From Nematostella vectensis (Eukaryota; Cnidaria; Anthozoa; Actiniaria; Edwardsiidae), in contig NC_064037.1 of assembly GCF_932526225.1 (NCBI RefSeq), forward strand, positions 16,430,601 to 16,494,600: a stretch of 64,000 bases of DNA. Direction: 5' to 3'. The notes beneath the pieces are model-generated. The model searched no databases and was not told the origin of the DNA. It saw nothing but the letters and a program-made list of their open reading frames with translations. Position numbers and translations under genes: made by a program. Shown one piece after another: positions 23,401-36,949 of the stretch. Every line of letters begins with the position of its first letter. The first letter of the stretch is position 1.

Positions 23401-26090
23401 TTGATCAGTGCGCATGAGTACATGGGGTACACACTGATCGGTGTGCATGAGTACATGGGGTACACACTGATCGGTGCGCATGAGTACATGGGAGTACACA
23501 CTGAAAAGTGCGCATGAGTACATGGGGGTACACACTGATCAGTGCAAATTAGAACATGGGGGTACACACTGATAAGTGCGCATGAGTACATGGGCGTACA
23601 CACTGATCAGTGCGCATGAGTACATGGGGTACACACTAACAAGTGCGCATGAGTACATGGGGGTACACATTGAACAGTGCGCATGAGTACATGGGGTACA
23701 CACTGATAAGTGCGCATGAATACATGTGGGTACAATCTGATAAGTGCGCATGAGTACATGGGGTACACACTGATCAGTGCTCATGAGTTAATGGGGTACA
23801 CACTAATAAGTGCGCATGAGTACATGTGGGTACACATTGAACAGTGCGCATGAGTACATGGGGTACACACTGATCAGTGCGCATGAGTACATGGGGTACA
23901 CACTGATAAGTGCGCATGAATACATGTAGTTACAATCTGATAAGTGCGCATGAGTACATTGGGTACACACTGATCAGTGCGCATAAGTAGATGGGGGTAC
24001 ACATTGATCAGTGCGCATGAGTACATGGGGTACACACTGATCAGTGTGCAAGAGTACATGGGGGTACAAACTCATCAGTGCGCATAGTAAATGGGGGTAC
24101 ACACTGATCGGTGCGGATGAGTACATGGGGTACACACTGATAAATACGAATGAGTAAATGGGGATACACACTGATAAGTGCGCATGAATACATTGGGCTA
24201 CACACTCATCCGTGCGCATGAGTACATGGGGTACACACTGATAAGTGCGCATGAGTACATGGGGGTACACATTGATCAGTGCGCATGAGTACATGGGCGT
24301 ACACGCTAATAAGTGCGCATAAGTAGATGGGGGTACACATTGATCAGTGCGCATGAGTACATGGGTTACACACTGATAAGTGCGCATAGGTATATGGGGT
24401 ACACACTGATCAGTGTGCATGAGTACATGGGGGTACAAACTCATCAGTGCGCATAGTACATGGGGGTACACAATGATCGGTGCGGATGAGTACATGGGGT
24501 ACACACTGATAAATACGAATGAGTAAATGGGGGTACACACTGATAAGTGCGCATGAGTACATTGGGTACACACTGATCGGTGCGGATGAGTACATGGTGG
24601 TACACACTGGTCAGTGCGCATGAGTACATGGGGGTACACACTGATCAGTTAGCATGAGTACATGGGGTACACTCTGATAAGTGCGCATGAGTACATGGGG
24701 GTACACACTGATAAGTGCGCATGAGTACATGGGGGTACACACTGATAAGTGCACATGAGTACATAGGGGTACACACTGATAAGTGCGCATGAGTACATGG
24801 GGGTACAAACTGATCAGTGCGCATGAGTACATGGGGTACACACTGATAAGTGCGCATGAGTACATGGGCGTACACGCTAATAAGTGCGCATAAGTAGATG
24901 GGGGTACACACTGATCAGTGCGCATGAGTGCATGGGGGTACAAACTCATCAGTGCGCATGAATACATGGGGGTACACATTGATCAGTGCGCATGTGTACA
25001 TGGGGTACACACTGATCGGTGCACATGAGTACATGGGGTACACACTAACAAGTGCGCATGAGTACATGGGGGTACACATTGAACAGTGCGTATGAATACA
25101 TGGGGTACACACTGATCGGTGCGCATGAGTACATGGGGTACACACTAACAAGTGCGCATGAGTACATGGGGGTACACATTGAACAGTGCGTATGAATACA
25201 TGGGGTACACACTGATCGGTGCGCATGAGTACATGGGAGTACACACTGAAAAGTGCGCATGTACACATGTGGGTAAACTCTGATAAGTGCCAATGATTAC
25301 ATGGAAATAAACACTGATAAGTGCGCATGAGTACTTGGGTGTACACACTGATAAGTGTGCATGAGTACATGGGGTACACACTGATCAGTGCAAATTAGAA
25401 CATGGGGGTACACACTGATAAGTGCGCATGAGTACATGGGCGTACTCACTGATCAGTGCGCATGAGTACATGGGGTACACACTAACAAGTGCGCATGAGT
25501 ACATGGGGGTACACATTGAAAAGTGCGCATGAGTACATGGGGTACACACTGATAAGTGCGCATGAATACATGTGGGTACAATCTGATAAGTGCGCATGAG
25601 TACATGGGGTACACACTGATCAGTGCTCATGAGTACATGGGGTACACACTAATAAGTGCGCATGAGTACATGTGGGTACACATTGAACAGTGCGCATGAG
25701 TACATGGGGTACACACTGATCAGTGCGCATGAGTACATTGGGTACACACTGATAAGTGCGCATGAATACATGTGGTTACAATCTGATAAGTGCGCATGAG
25801 TACATTGGGTACACAATGATAAGTGCGCATGAGTACATGTGGGTACCCACTGACCAGTGTGCATGAGTACATGGGAATACACACTGATAAGTGCGCATGA
25901 GTACATGGGAATGCACACTGATAAGTGCGCATGATTACATGGGGGTACACACTGAACAGTGCGCATGATTACATGGGGGTACACATTGATCAGTACGCAT
26001 GAGTACACTTATGCGCACTTATCAGTGTGTACCCCTATGTACTGATGCGCACTTATCAGTGTGTACCCCCATGTACTCATACGCAAAGGG
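20415..26090. repeat. 5.7-kb minisatellite, 33/34-bp unit, with inverted right end
   Basis: About 170 copies of a unit reading 'gcgcatgagtacatgggg' followed by '(g)tacacactgat(a/c)agt' fill this interval. Units differ by one G, giving 33 or 34 bp. Higher-order structure is visible. A three-unit block repeats at exactly 100-bp spacing (20561, 20661, 20761). A longer block at about 23263 recurs at about 24941, 1678 bp later. The last ~80 bp (26010-26090) carry units in reverse orientation. Each unit contains the palindromes TGCGCA and, in many copies, CACTGATCAGTG. The minus strand is open in several frames for long stretches, encoding Cys/His/Tyr-rich repeats. I treat these as by-products of the unit composition, not genes. 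Confidence 0.95.
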
Positions 26091-28786
26091 TGTCACTTCG
26101 AACCAATGTTTGTAGAATACATGCTTTTTTTATAAGAACCAAAAACAATGCAGTGTATATGAAAATATCGTAACCAATCGCTTGCAATCGTGGTCGTGAA
26201 TAATGTTTCCGTTTCATCGATGACAAGTGCTGGTAACCTTTCTAGCGTTTGGGATATTGTCAGTCGAATGCACTGCCCATAGGGAGCGAAGCACCCCGAA
26301 AAAAGGCGTATGGGTGAACTCTTTTAAACTAAGAGAGAGTCATAACCTTTCGCATCTTTTTCTTGTGGTGTGTGGATTGTATTGTTTTTATCTTTGAGTT
26401 GATCAGGAGATTCAATGATCACGTAAAAAATCCTAGTGTGGTAAGCCGGAAATCTGTTATTTTTTGCGGTTGATCGAGTTCGACCGGATACATGTGCCAT
26501 ATGATTGAAGCACGTACACGCTTTTTCGCATAAGAAACATTTTAAGAAGAATCTTCACTTTCACTTCGGAATTTTGATCGAAGCTCAAAACGCTCAAATC
26601 GTTGTCGCCGCGAAGCTCGGAGCCTCTGGTACCCTGGGTAAATTTGTAGGCATTCCGAACCATCAAGTTAATAAAACTTTCCTTCTAATTTTTTAAACTC
26701 GTCAGACAAACGATTGCGGTAGTCATGAGACCGTGATATTTAGCTTTATAAAAGGCTAAATTCAAACGTCGTATTATCCATGAGCCGTATTCAATGCAAA
26801 TGTGTACAAATGAAGATGAAACAATCGACTCGATTCGTTTGCATGCATTTGCATTGAATACGGCTCATGGATAATACGACGTTTGAACTTAGGCTAGAAT
26901 AGTTCTAATGTCATCAAAGTTGGTTTTGTGGTGAAATTTAAGAACGTGATTTAGAACATTTTACCCTGAAATTGCTGAAAAACTATGAACGGGTTAGACT
27001 GTGTCGGAAATAAAAGACGTCCTAAGAAAATAAAAAAGTGCGGCTGGATATAATGTAGACGAAAATGTGTTTTGCTTGTTATTGCTAACAATTCTACTGG
27101 AGCCGTACTTGAAAAACAAGAAAACTTTTTTTATTAGAGTTGTCTTTTTCTATATTACTTTTTGATTACATTTGGGTTAGTTATTTCACAGCCATTTGTG
27201 GTTTTGATTTCTTTCTCAATACACTGTTTGATATTGCCAATCATTCTTATAGTCAGACTACGTGATCTTTTCACTCATGAATATTTCAATTTTATGAGTC
27301 ATTACTTGCAAGTGAGATCACTTTGCTTTAGTGTATTCTCCTACATTGCCTTCAAGTCTCTCATGATGTTGATAAGCCCTAGCTCAAGCAATCTCTGAAA
27401 GTATGCTAACTAATTCTTTATCACTTGCATCTTCTCAGCCTTTTTGTGCGAGCAGACGAGCGAGTCGATCGGTAACCCGCTTGGCTCGCAAAAATACGCG
27501 CAAAAACTGAAGAAAAAAATAAACAGGACTAAAACATGACTGTAACAATTGTTTTGTCATCTTTAATGTTTTATTCAAACTTGCAGGTCGACTGATCTCA
27601 TTTCTAAATATCAATATATAGGAACGACGGTAAAGGAAAAGATTGCGTAAAAAAAAAAAAACTACAGCCCACACAGCAAGAAAGAGAGACAAAAACACAG
27701 ACAATTTCAGACCGAAATCTAATAAAGTACCTAAAGTACTTATAGTCTATCGTGAGCCGGAGGCTATTACTGTAAATATATTTTGGGTTGATTTTGAAAG
27801 CTTGCCTTATCAAATCCACGCATATGGAAAGACAGGTGTTTGTTCAAATGAATAGGTTTCAACCCTCTGCTTCCAGCAATTAGATACACGACATAAACTT
27901 TACGGCTCATTCCCATTTTCGGGGCCTTGTAAACATGGCAACAGTAAATCTTAGAGTAACTGGACACAAATAGTGTCATGTTTGAATACAAACTGATTGA
28001 CTTTAGTCCGCTACACATAAACCATTTTAACACTTGACTCAAAAGTGAAATAAAAAATGCAATTTAGGTTGCTCCGCCTCAATTTATCGATAAGTTTCTC
28101 TTGTAATAATAAACGTCTCTATGTCTAAAACCTTTAGATGACAGTGATACTATCCACATTGCATTTGTAAGATTTAATCTGGTTGTTTTGCTATCCCTTA
28201 TTTGTTTATTCAGTGCATAACGTGCGTCGTTCATCACAAAAAGCTGATTAGTATGCATGCATACACACTTCTCAAGGGACCCTGGTAGCGACGCACTTTT
28301 TCCCGCCATTCGCCTTCTTCGCAACACGGTTTGTGCCGGGAGAGATTTTGATCACTACCGCTGTGGCTTTCCTCGAAGAACACTCACTGACGGATAGAGA
28401 ACCCTCGCTGCTTAATTACAACAAGTGTAATATCCTGGAGAGAGCGAACGTGTCTTAACGTCGTTTCATTGCCACTGGTTCGTTTGTTTATTCAATTTAA
28501 TCAGTGAGGCGGTACCAACTCCAATATATGATAATGTGCTCCCAAACTAGCTCAATTTGGGGGCCAGTGTTAACAGAGAAGCTACACCCAAGGGATTTGT
28601 AGCTCACAATCGCCAGTAATTATGCCTTGGAATGCTTGTTTGCCCAGTGTGTTGTTCATTTTGAACGCTTCGTTCGTCTCGCGAGCTTCAGAAAGTTACA
28701 CCACATTGGGATCAGCGCTTGCGAATATTGGTGAGAGCCAGACGAAGAGAGCCTCTCTGTCCTTGATTTGAGCTAGATTTGACAGG
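26091..28786. other. Intergenic region upstream of the Sp factor
   Basis: No supported gene. It holds one near-perfect fold-back element (26753-26895). The 60-90-codon open frames here matched nothing I know. Regulatory DNA for the Sp gene is likely in the right-hand part. Confidence 0.4.
26753..26895. mobile_element. Short fold-back element with 42-bp perfect stem
   Basis: 26761-26802 is the exact reverse complement of 26846-26887, giving a 42-bp perfect stem with a 43-nt loop. With two mismatches the pairing extends to 26753 and 26895. The arm includes 'cgtcgtattatccatgagcc'. Perfect arms imply a recent insertion or recent copying. Confidence 0.85.
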
Positions 28787-28795
28787 TTATATAAG
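28787..28795 (+). promoter_or_regulatory. TATA box of the Sp-factor gene
   Basis: TTATATAAG sits 92 bp upstream of the chosen start codon (28879), predicting transcription from about 28815-28820. An ATG at 28823 in another frame would then open a short upstream ORF that overlaps the main start. Confidence 0.5.
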
Positions 28796-28878
28796 CTGTC
28801 GCTTGTTGGGTTAATCAAACACATGTGCCCTATTGGCATTCAGTTGTTAAAAACTGTTTGCAGAGCGACAATAACTTC

Positions 28879-31800
28879 ATGGAGAGTTTTCAATCCAAAC
28901 AGCTGGCTTCAAGAAACTTGAGCTATCAAACTCGTGTCAATAGTCATGACCTAAAAACGTTTGCGGCTTCGAAGTATACGACTGAATCAAGAGATGGAGC
29001 GGACCCTTGCTCTTTCGACAGTAATCACAGTTGTTCGCAACCAAAAACTGCTCTACTAAATGGCCTTATGGATAACAAAAGCTTCGGAAGAGAATGTCCG
29101 TTTGCAAATTCGCCGTGTGAATCTACGGCCGGAAGGGACATTGGCGCACGCTGTAGCGAAGTAAACAACGTCATTCAACCATCGAACGAACTGTCTAAAG
29201 AATTTCCACGCGTGCTAGAACAAGTATCAACCGAAGATTTCTTAAATTCTATCCCCGATATAACTGAGAGCCCCTCGAAGAAAAGGCGCTCTTCATCTTC
29301 GGAATCAAAATCCGATCTGTTTATTGGGGATTCTAACAATTTTCTTCGACATGCTGGTAAAAATTGTGGGGCTTATCAGACCCCCAAACCCCTAAATATC
29401 GCTAATCGCGGACTATCAAGTCATATGCAACCTACAGGGCTTAATTCCGTGTCATTAAGGCAGGGTTTTTGGTCGAACGGCAATGAATGCGATAAGCGAT
29501 CTTGCGGTTCCAAGGAATGTGGTATTAATCCGCTAAGTGAAATGGCCACTAATCTGACATATGACAATCAAACCAAGAGCCCGGCTGACACATTACTCAA
29601 TAATTTGCAAAAGACTGACAGGTCAGCGTGCCAATCATTCTCGACAGCCGGAAGTGACTGGAGAAAGGAGCAATTTGCCCTCAAGAAAAATCACAATTCT
29701 CAGGCAAACGATTTACCTTTTAAAAACGAGGTTGAGTTTACAGTAAAGTCCGAGAATTCTATGATCAAAACCAAGCAACAATACCAACAAGATGTTTTAT
29801 CAAGCGTGAAAGTAAGAGTTGATATTACACAGACTTATAGAAAAAATTTGAGGAATGTGGATGGTGCTTTAATGGCCCCTATGGGCACAAGAACAAATTG
29901 TAGTCTGGAAACAAATATGGGGCCAGGAAAGACTGGAATTTCCTGCATTGTTGATCACAATCCAGTTAACAATGGTACTTCTTATGGTTACAAAAGACAG
30001 TCCGAAAATGATGTTTCTTTATCATGTAAATTGAACAATGGCTCAGAAAACTCAGATATTTTTCAGAAAACAGATATTTTTCCATCAAGCCAAACAGTCC
30101 TAAGCGATATAAAACAGGAAAGACATACATTAGGATCTAGATTCAATAACAACGAATATGTCAAAGACAGATTTTCACTGCCTTTGAAGCATATGGACTT
30201 TGGAATGAAAGAAGGCCAAAAAGTGGAAGAATTAGATGTCAAACATGATATAAAGCAAGAGCTATTTCTAAATACTATGGACTGTACCAAAGCTAATAAC
30301 AAACAACCAATTCTTTTGGAGGCAATAGAAGCATGGAAAAACTCGTCCACTTTTGCCAAACAAAACATGAGCTACATGCAAGGCCAGGAAATAAAACCCA
30401 TGCTATATCAAGGACATGATATCCATAGCAACCAGGCTTATCAGTATAAGAGTGAATTTGTCAACAACACAAGTAATTCTTGTTACTACAATGACAGGAT
30501 TATAGAGAATAAGACTCAAGTTTTGAGAGCTATTAAAAGAGAATTGCCACCAGGGATTTCTCAACCTGACATCAATTTAAAGAGGCCATGGACAAGTTAT
30601 CAAGACCAACAAAAGCCTGCATCAACATTTATGCACACCTATCCTGGAGCACGGCCTCTGCCCAATCTAAATATCCCCCAAGAGAACACAAGTATCGACT
30701 TGACACAGCTGCCTTGCTCTCCTATACAAAACTTGTCTGACCTTGTGGCCAAGCTGATCCCAGACCAGGCATCCAAGGGCAGTATTGTGGTAACGAAAAC
30801 ACCTATGCACCAAGACTATGACTACTGTGAGTAGATTAAAAATAAGCAAGCTAGCAATAGAACCATAGGAGACCATGAGTTTTTAAATCTTTGAGGGTAT
30901 ACATATTCCGATATATTCAAAGAATGATTTTTCGATTTTTCCAGCTAACATCTTCATACCAAAGTTTTGAGAGCATTCCCTCTTCTATCCTCAGAGCCAG
31001 CCTTTTTGAATTTACTACCATAGGTAAATAGAAAAAGGAATTTTGAAATTTCCTTTTTATTGCTCCATTTCATGTTAAGGTTTACAACCATCTAGAGAAT
31101 CACATAAGATGCTAGACAAGTAAAAGTCAGTCTGAAGTGCTTAGAGACTCCATAATCAAACAACACTTAACATTGTAAAGAGGCATGAAATTCTAACATG
31201 CAATAGAAATATTGGTATAACCTAAAAGCTCTTTTTGTGCGTCTTCAGTATCTGCATATCACGGCCTGGCTGGACGAGAGGGCAAAAGAAAGTGTCTGTG
31301 CGCCTGTCCTAACTGTGTGTCTGGGATAAACAGTAACCCTAGTCCCACTCACCCCAAGTATCACAACTGCCACTACCCTGGATGCGGAAAGGTAGGTCTA
31401 GGAATGTTAGATAATTATTAAGAATAAAAGTCAGATAGGTCCCTATCACCTAAAGGTTTTTATAAAAGGTGATAATTAGGCAATAGAAACAATAAATGAA
31501 TGAGTTTTGTGCCATTTAAAATATTCTAACACTCTAACACCACTAAAAAAGGCATTAATTACTTTCTTGTAAATATTACAACTTTATATGAGGCTGTCAA
31601 TTTGCAAGAATGATTGCGGATTAAGAGTTCTTCAAGCAGTTGACAATCATGTGTAAATTAGTTGGTATTGTGTATTTGGTTATCCATCTTTACAGAAGAG
31701 TCTCACAGATGTCTAACTACATCCCCAATACCAATTAAAACAGGATTTACAATACCCAAAATGAATTGAGATTTTTTTTTCACCTTTCAGATAAATGCAT

Positions 31801-33970
31801 ACCACACTATCATACCGTTTTAAAATAAAAGATTGCTTTCTTATTTTTTTTGGTTTTTATTTTTTGTTTGATTATTCTCTGATTTCCAGTTGACAGGAAA
31901 TTGATACAAAAAGGTTTATTGTATATTTAACCTTTTTGAATTTTTTCTGAACAATTCTGTTCATATAAAATCGCCTATTCAACTTATCCTTGTCTGAAAT
32001 ACATATTTGCTGCTAGGAATTTTAAATTATTTGGGTCTCCAAAATAAATTTTTTAACGTCTAGACATGTCATTATATTTCTTTCCTTGCAAATAGACGAA
32101 AATTCTGAACATAAATGTTACGTTCAAGCAGCATTTTATCGATTTTATGCCATATTGTATTTCTCATATCTCAATTTTTTTCAGATTTATGGAAAGACTT
32201 CTCATCTAAAGGCACACTTAAGATGGCACCGTGGCGAGCGACCGTTTGTTTGCAATTGGGTAAGTGTGTTTTTAAACTTTATTTTAATCTATCGATCTCA
32301 CAGAACCATTACCATTTAAAAAGTTTTTTTTCAAGAAACATCGCACTTAAATGAAATTTCAACTTTTTAAAATTTATCATCGAAACAGAACCATTACCAT
32401 TTCAGTGGATGGGGCATAATATATTTTGTCTGCTGTTTGATTTTTTTTCTAAAGAAACTTTTCCTCGTGGGAGTGCATTTATATTAACAATAAAATTGCT
32501 ATTGTGAGATATAACTGACATCGAATTCAATAGTAATATTTAGCTGTTGTCTGAGATGTTCGTCAGATATATAGCACCATTATTGAAAATTCGTTTTCCC
32601 TTGTTATTTGGTGGCGTGATAAGGACGACAGTTTACGATAAGATACGTCTAAATTATCAAAACTGGATAGCCTACAGTCTGATCATTTCGATAAAATTGC
32701 CGTGATATCAAAAGAAATGCATTTTAAATGATAAGTGTAGTAAAATGTTTTTTTTGCAAATTAATGGAATGGACTATATTAGGCATTGTCTTGATCCCAA
32801 AACTGCGAATATTACTAAGTTAAATTCTGAGACTTGCACTGAAAAAAAAAAAAACGAAAACGGGAAAAACAATTTCAACTCCTAAATGTCTACGAAATAT
32901 TAATTACCTGAAAAGCATCAAATGAATATATTATTACGCCGTTAAAAAAGGCTGCAGGGTAAACTAGCAACCAATAGAAGTGCCAACCATTACAGAGAGG
33001 TTAAATTAGCGATTGAGGACCTCGTAGGTGTTGCCTGAGGGAAAGGGTAATGAAGCTGATCCACCCACTACTTTCTTGTAGTGCATCGATAATAGCACTG
33101 TGGGCTAGAGCCTAGCGATGCTAATTTGACGATAAATGGACACATTTCCTACCCGGGTTTTATGCTTCTTTAAAATAGGCCTGTGGGTACGTAGAGTAGG
33201 TTAATGGGAAATACGCCAGAAGGGTGTTTGTCTCGGGATAATTTCTGCGTCATCAGCGTGGGGAGAGAAATAGCGTAATGGCGGGGGAAAATATTTTAAA
33301 TTATCGCGTGCGATTTTATTTTTATTTTTTTAAAAAACTTCAGATAATAACACAAAGATATCAAGTGTTCCACTCCATTAATACAGCTAAGCCCGAATCT
33401 ATGTCAGCAGGCTCAGCTGAAGGAGATTCTTAAAAAGAATTTTAGTCATGGCAGATTTTCCATAACAAGCACAGTCAAGTATTCATCTGAATAATTACGG
33501 CTAAGCTCCGATAAAAGTCTCAGGGATAAATACATATCTCGTAAAGAGATTCGTTAGGCTTGCATCAAATCGTTTTCTGAGAGTCGTTTTAAGGTTTTTT
33601 ATTTAAAGGAGGGATAGAATCTAAAATATGTAGGAAAGGACTTCTTTTGTTGAACAAAATGGAATGGAATGGGAAAACACTAAAACTCAATTTTTTTTAG
33701 CAAACCATTCTCGGTTCTACTTGTGGCAAGAGTTTCACCAGGTCAGATGAGCTTCAGCGACACCTACGCACCCACACAAAGGAGAAAGCGCACACTTGTC
33801 ACGTATGCGGCAAAGCGTTTGGGCGTAGCGACCACCTCACCAAGCACCTACGAATCCACAAGGCCAAAGGACAACTTGCCAACCAACCACAAAGCGACAC
33901 AGACGCCGAGAGCATTGGCGAGGAACTGGAAGATGTAGCCACACCCAAATCAGAGGTGCTGGAGCTGTAG
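28879..33970 (+). CDS. Sp/buttonhead-family C2H2 zinc-finger transcription factor, four exons
   Basis: It is a predicted nuclear DNA-binding factor recognising GC/GT boxes. Exons: 28879-30826, 31249-31391, 32185-32259 and 33701-33970, with GT/AG sites and matching phases (811 aa in total). Exon 1 encodes a long disordered region of ~649 residues with several KQE motifs in SUMO-site-like context. Exon 2 encodes a buttonhead box (KCLCACPNC) and the start of finger 1 ([10 protein letters not shown]). Exon 3 completes finger 1 ([21 protein letters not shown]). Exon 4 encodes fingers 2 and 3 ([36 protein letters not shown]). Start: the in-frame GTG at 28825 is not a credible start, so I use the first in-frame ATG. 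Oddity: finger 2 reads C-x9-C across the exon 3/4 junction instead of C-x4-C. I do not see a clear Sp box in exon 1, so I give no subfamily number. Confidence 0.85.
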
Positions 33971-34736
33971 ATTAACAAGCCATGCTTCTTGTACATAGAG
34001 CGAAATCTTAACTGGATAAATTGTCGAGCTGAACACAAGAAAAAAAAAAGCGACCGGCTGATGATATTTGCTGAATGCACTATTCTACGCAGTCTCTTGA
34101 AGAGACACATTTGTATTATCTCTTACCAGGGGACATACGACCATTCATGAGCTTATACATGTGGCTCTTTAAGAAATCACTTACATGCGCTTTCCAGCTT
34201 TTATTAGCTATCGTAATGGCGCTGAGGTCAACTGTGGAGTGTAACTGTTACATTCCCGTTGACTGCCAACAGCCAATGCGAATGTCAAAGGGTGTGTGTG
34301 CAGGTTTTGAACGTTCTGACGGGGTCTTCTGTGGTCGTTAGCTGCAAATGGTGCAGGCACTCGCCCTAGACCCTCGTACCAGGTTTCTACAGGAAACCTT
34401 AACAATGTCTACTATTTAAGCCTTGTTTGCTTGGGGTGCTCTGTAAAATCTAGTTTTGTAGTATTATGTAAAAAAATGAGAAAGTAAATCGTAGATAGCT
34501 TCGAAACACGCGACCCAGCTTATTTTTCAAAATCGTTTACATTGCATACTAGCGTTTGAAATAAAATTTCAGCTGTTATCAGATTTACTCGATCGTGCAC
34601 TGACGTGCAGGGATAACATGATCAGGTGGTGAAACAGAAGGCTTGTTACTGGGTCGCACTGATATCTATTGCTTGGACTGTGAGGGGTAGTGGATGTGAG
34701 TGCGAGGCCCCCAAAGGCTGCGTGAAAAGTTTACGA

Positions 34737-35160
34737 AGTGTTTGAATATGCGTGATGGGTAATGGAAGGTTTACGAAGGGTAGTGTGAATGGTAGGGAAG
34801 GTTTACGAAGGGTAGCGTGAATATGCGTGATGGGTAATGGAAGGTTTACGAAGGGACGTGAGAATATGTGTTAATGGTAGGCAAGGTTTACGAAGGGTCG
34901 TGTGAATATGCGTGAATGGTAGGGAAGGTTTACGAAGGGTCGTGTGAATATGCGTAAAGGGTAGGGAAGGTTTACGAAGGGTCGTGTGAATATGCGTAAA
35001 GGGTAAGGAAGGTTTACGAAGGGTAGTGTGAATATGCATGAATGGTAGGGAAGGTTTACGAAGGGTAGTGTGAATATGCGTGAAGGGTAAGGAAGGTTTA
35101 CGAAGGGTCGTGTGAATATGAGTGAGGGTTAGGGAAGGTTCACGAAGAGTAGTGTGAACA
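34737..35160. repeat. Minisatellite with ~41-bp unit (GGTTTACGAAGGGT)
   Basis: About ten units of the type 'aaggtttacgaagggt' followed by 'cgtgtgaatatgcgtgaagggtaggg' lie in tandem. The minus strand is open across it and reads as a Pro/Thr/His repeat, but I see no support for a real gene. Confidence 0.85.
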
Positions 35161-36945
35161 ACGGTCACGCAACTCGGCTGCGTCTCTTTTCGTACGTTTT
35201 TGTTCATGGCAGGCTGTGACGTCATCTGTAGTGCAGATAAATAGTGAGGCCTGTTTTTACTCCAATAAGATCTCACCAGTTCCCCTTTAGTTACCTATCG
35301 ATACTACTAAAAAGAAAGGGAACGTACAACTTTCGTGTTTATTACAAAGCAACGCCAACTCGCTATTTACAGTGATATTGCGTTCATAAATATGAGTATA
35401 ATTTAAACAAAGAATTACAAAAAACATAGCACACCTCAACATATGTACAGCTTGTATCTCGTGATAATGCACCCCGTACATATATGTAACAGGGATATAT
35501 AACTTATTTATACCAAATTTCTATAATTATTTACAGCAAAACGATTTGTTTTACAACTTTGGTTGTGCCATCGCGATTGGGAAATATTATTATTTTAGCG
35601 TCCCTATAATCCTTGTCAAACAAGAGTTTACCAAATTTGGAAATTTGTAAAAAGACTATTACCAGTGTAATTTTCCTCTCGTCCCTGTACGGGTTGCACA
35701 AATACAAGACTTTATCTTTTCTGAACCGATGACACGCATTTGTGATTTAAAGATAAGCACACATGGGAACAAATGCAGCGCTATAACTAACCAAAATACT
35801 TGATTAACTGTGATGCAAGTATGCTTTACCAATAGCAATCAAATTCAAGACATGCGTAGAGAAAATACGCTGCATCTGTTTGCTAATTTTCATGCATTAT
35901 TTCTACTGAAATAACCTTCAAATGAACACAATAAAATTACTTAGGAAGGCATCAGCCGGTTTTACACCAAAAAAGATCATAGCGGACCATTAGATATTTG
36001 AAGGTAGGGGAATACCAAAATACTTCTAAGCAATCCTGCAAAGAAGGTCATTTTGCAAGAAATAAATACTCGGGCTGAGCTTACAGTGCGACGCAAGATT
36101 AAAATTAATGAGGATACGAGAAAAGTACTATCTGATTGGCACCAACCACCCAGCGAGGCAAAAAATGGTTGTATGTATTCAAGAACACGACGGAATTCTT
36201 CTAGCTGGCGTCAATAAAAACGCATGAAAATTGACTTAGTTTCTTAAAACTTTCTACTGGTGGCCACGGTAGCGCGCGTTGCAATGCGAATCCATAATAG
36301 TCCCGTAAAATATCTAATGGTCCATCTGTAGCTGGTGTAACAATAAGAGAGAGATTAACCCTGAAATCATTATGTTCACCGAATGACGCAACATACTCTG
36401 ATAGGGTACGGATGTTCGTCATGTCACATCAGTAGAAATTACATTCCCCCGGTTACCAAGATGAAACCTGCTTGCAGGGATATATGCAATTTAAAATATT
36501 TCTAATGTAGAAATCATTAAAATTGCCATCGCAGGGCAAGTCACCAATCCACCATTCTTCGAGGGGTCAACGGGAGACATCTCCCCTCCCCCCCCCCCCC
36601 CCCCCCCACACACACAACAAACACAATCATTCCTTACATACACCTCTTCCATCACACCGCTACACATAAAACTTTGAGTTACCTGTCATATTTGCTTGCT
36701 TCTCAAACAATAGCGATAGCAAAGAGGTTTGCCTATGTTCTGTAAAACCACGTCCATAATTAAGGCACATAGCATGAGTTCAAATGTTTCGCTGTTGCAA
36801 ATACCAAGTAGCAGAAAGGAGGAACTTCGCAAGCATTTCCTTCGTCTGATAGTCGATGCGATGCGCGCTACCGTAGTCACCTTAACAAGTCTACAAAAGC
36901 CAATAAGGATTTGAGTAACGTACCATCTGAATGGCATGAACTACC
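35161..36945. other. Gene-free stretch
   Basis: I recognise nothing here beyond a poly-C run followed by a CA repeat at about 36588-36615. The short open frames (for example minus-strand 36201-36422) have no recognisable similarity. Confidence 0.4.
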
Positions 36946-36949
36946 CAAC

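Noticed and set aside
20785-26008. Dozens of long minus-strand open frames rich in Cys, His and Tyr (repeats like SCALISVYPHVLMRT)
   Set aside because: They lie entirely inside the 33/34-bp minisatellite and several frames are open at once. The openness follows from the repeat unit having few stop codons on that strand.
19610-26090. A CRISPR-like array
   Set aside because: The units are contiguous tandem repeats with no unique spacers, in animal DNA.
28825-28878. N-terminal extension (from a GTG) of the Sp factor
   Set aside because: It has no ATG in this frame upstream of 28879 after the last stop, and it lies in the predicted 5' leader just after the TATA box.
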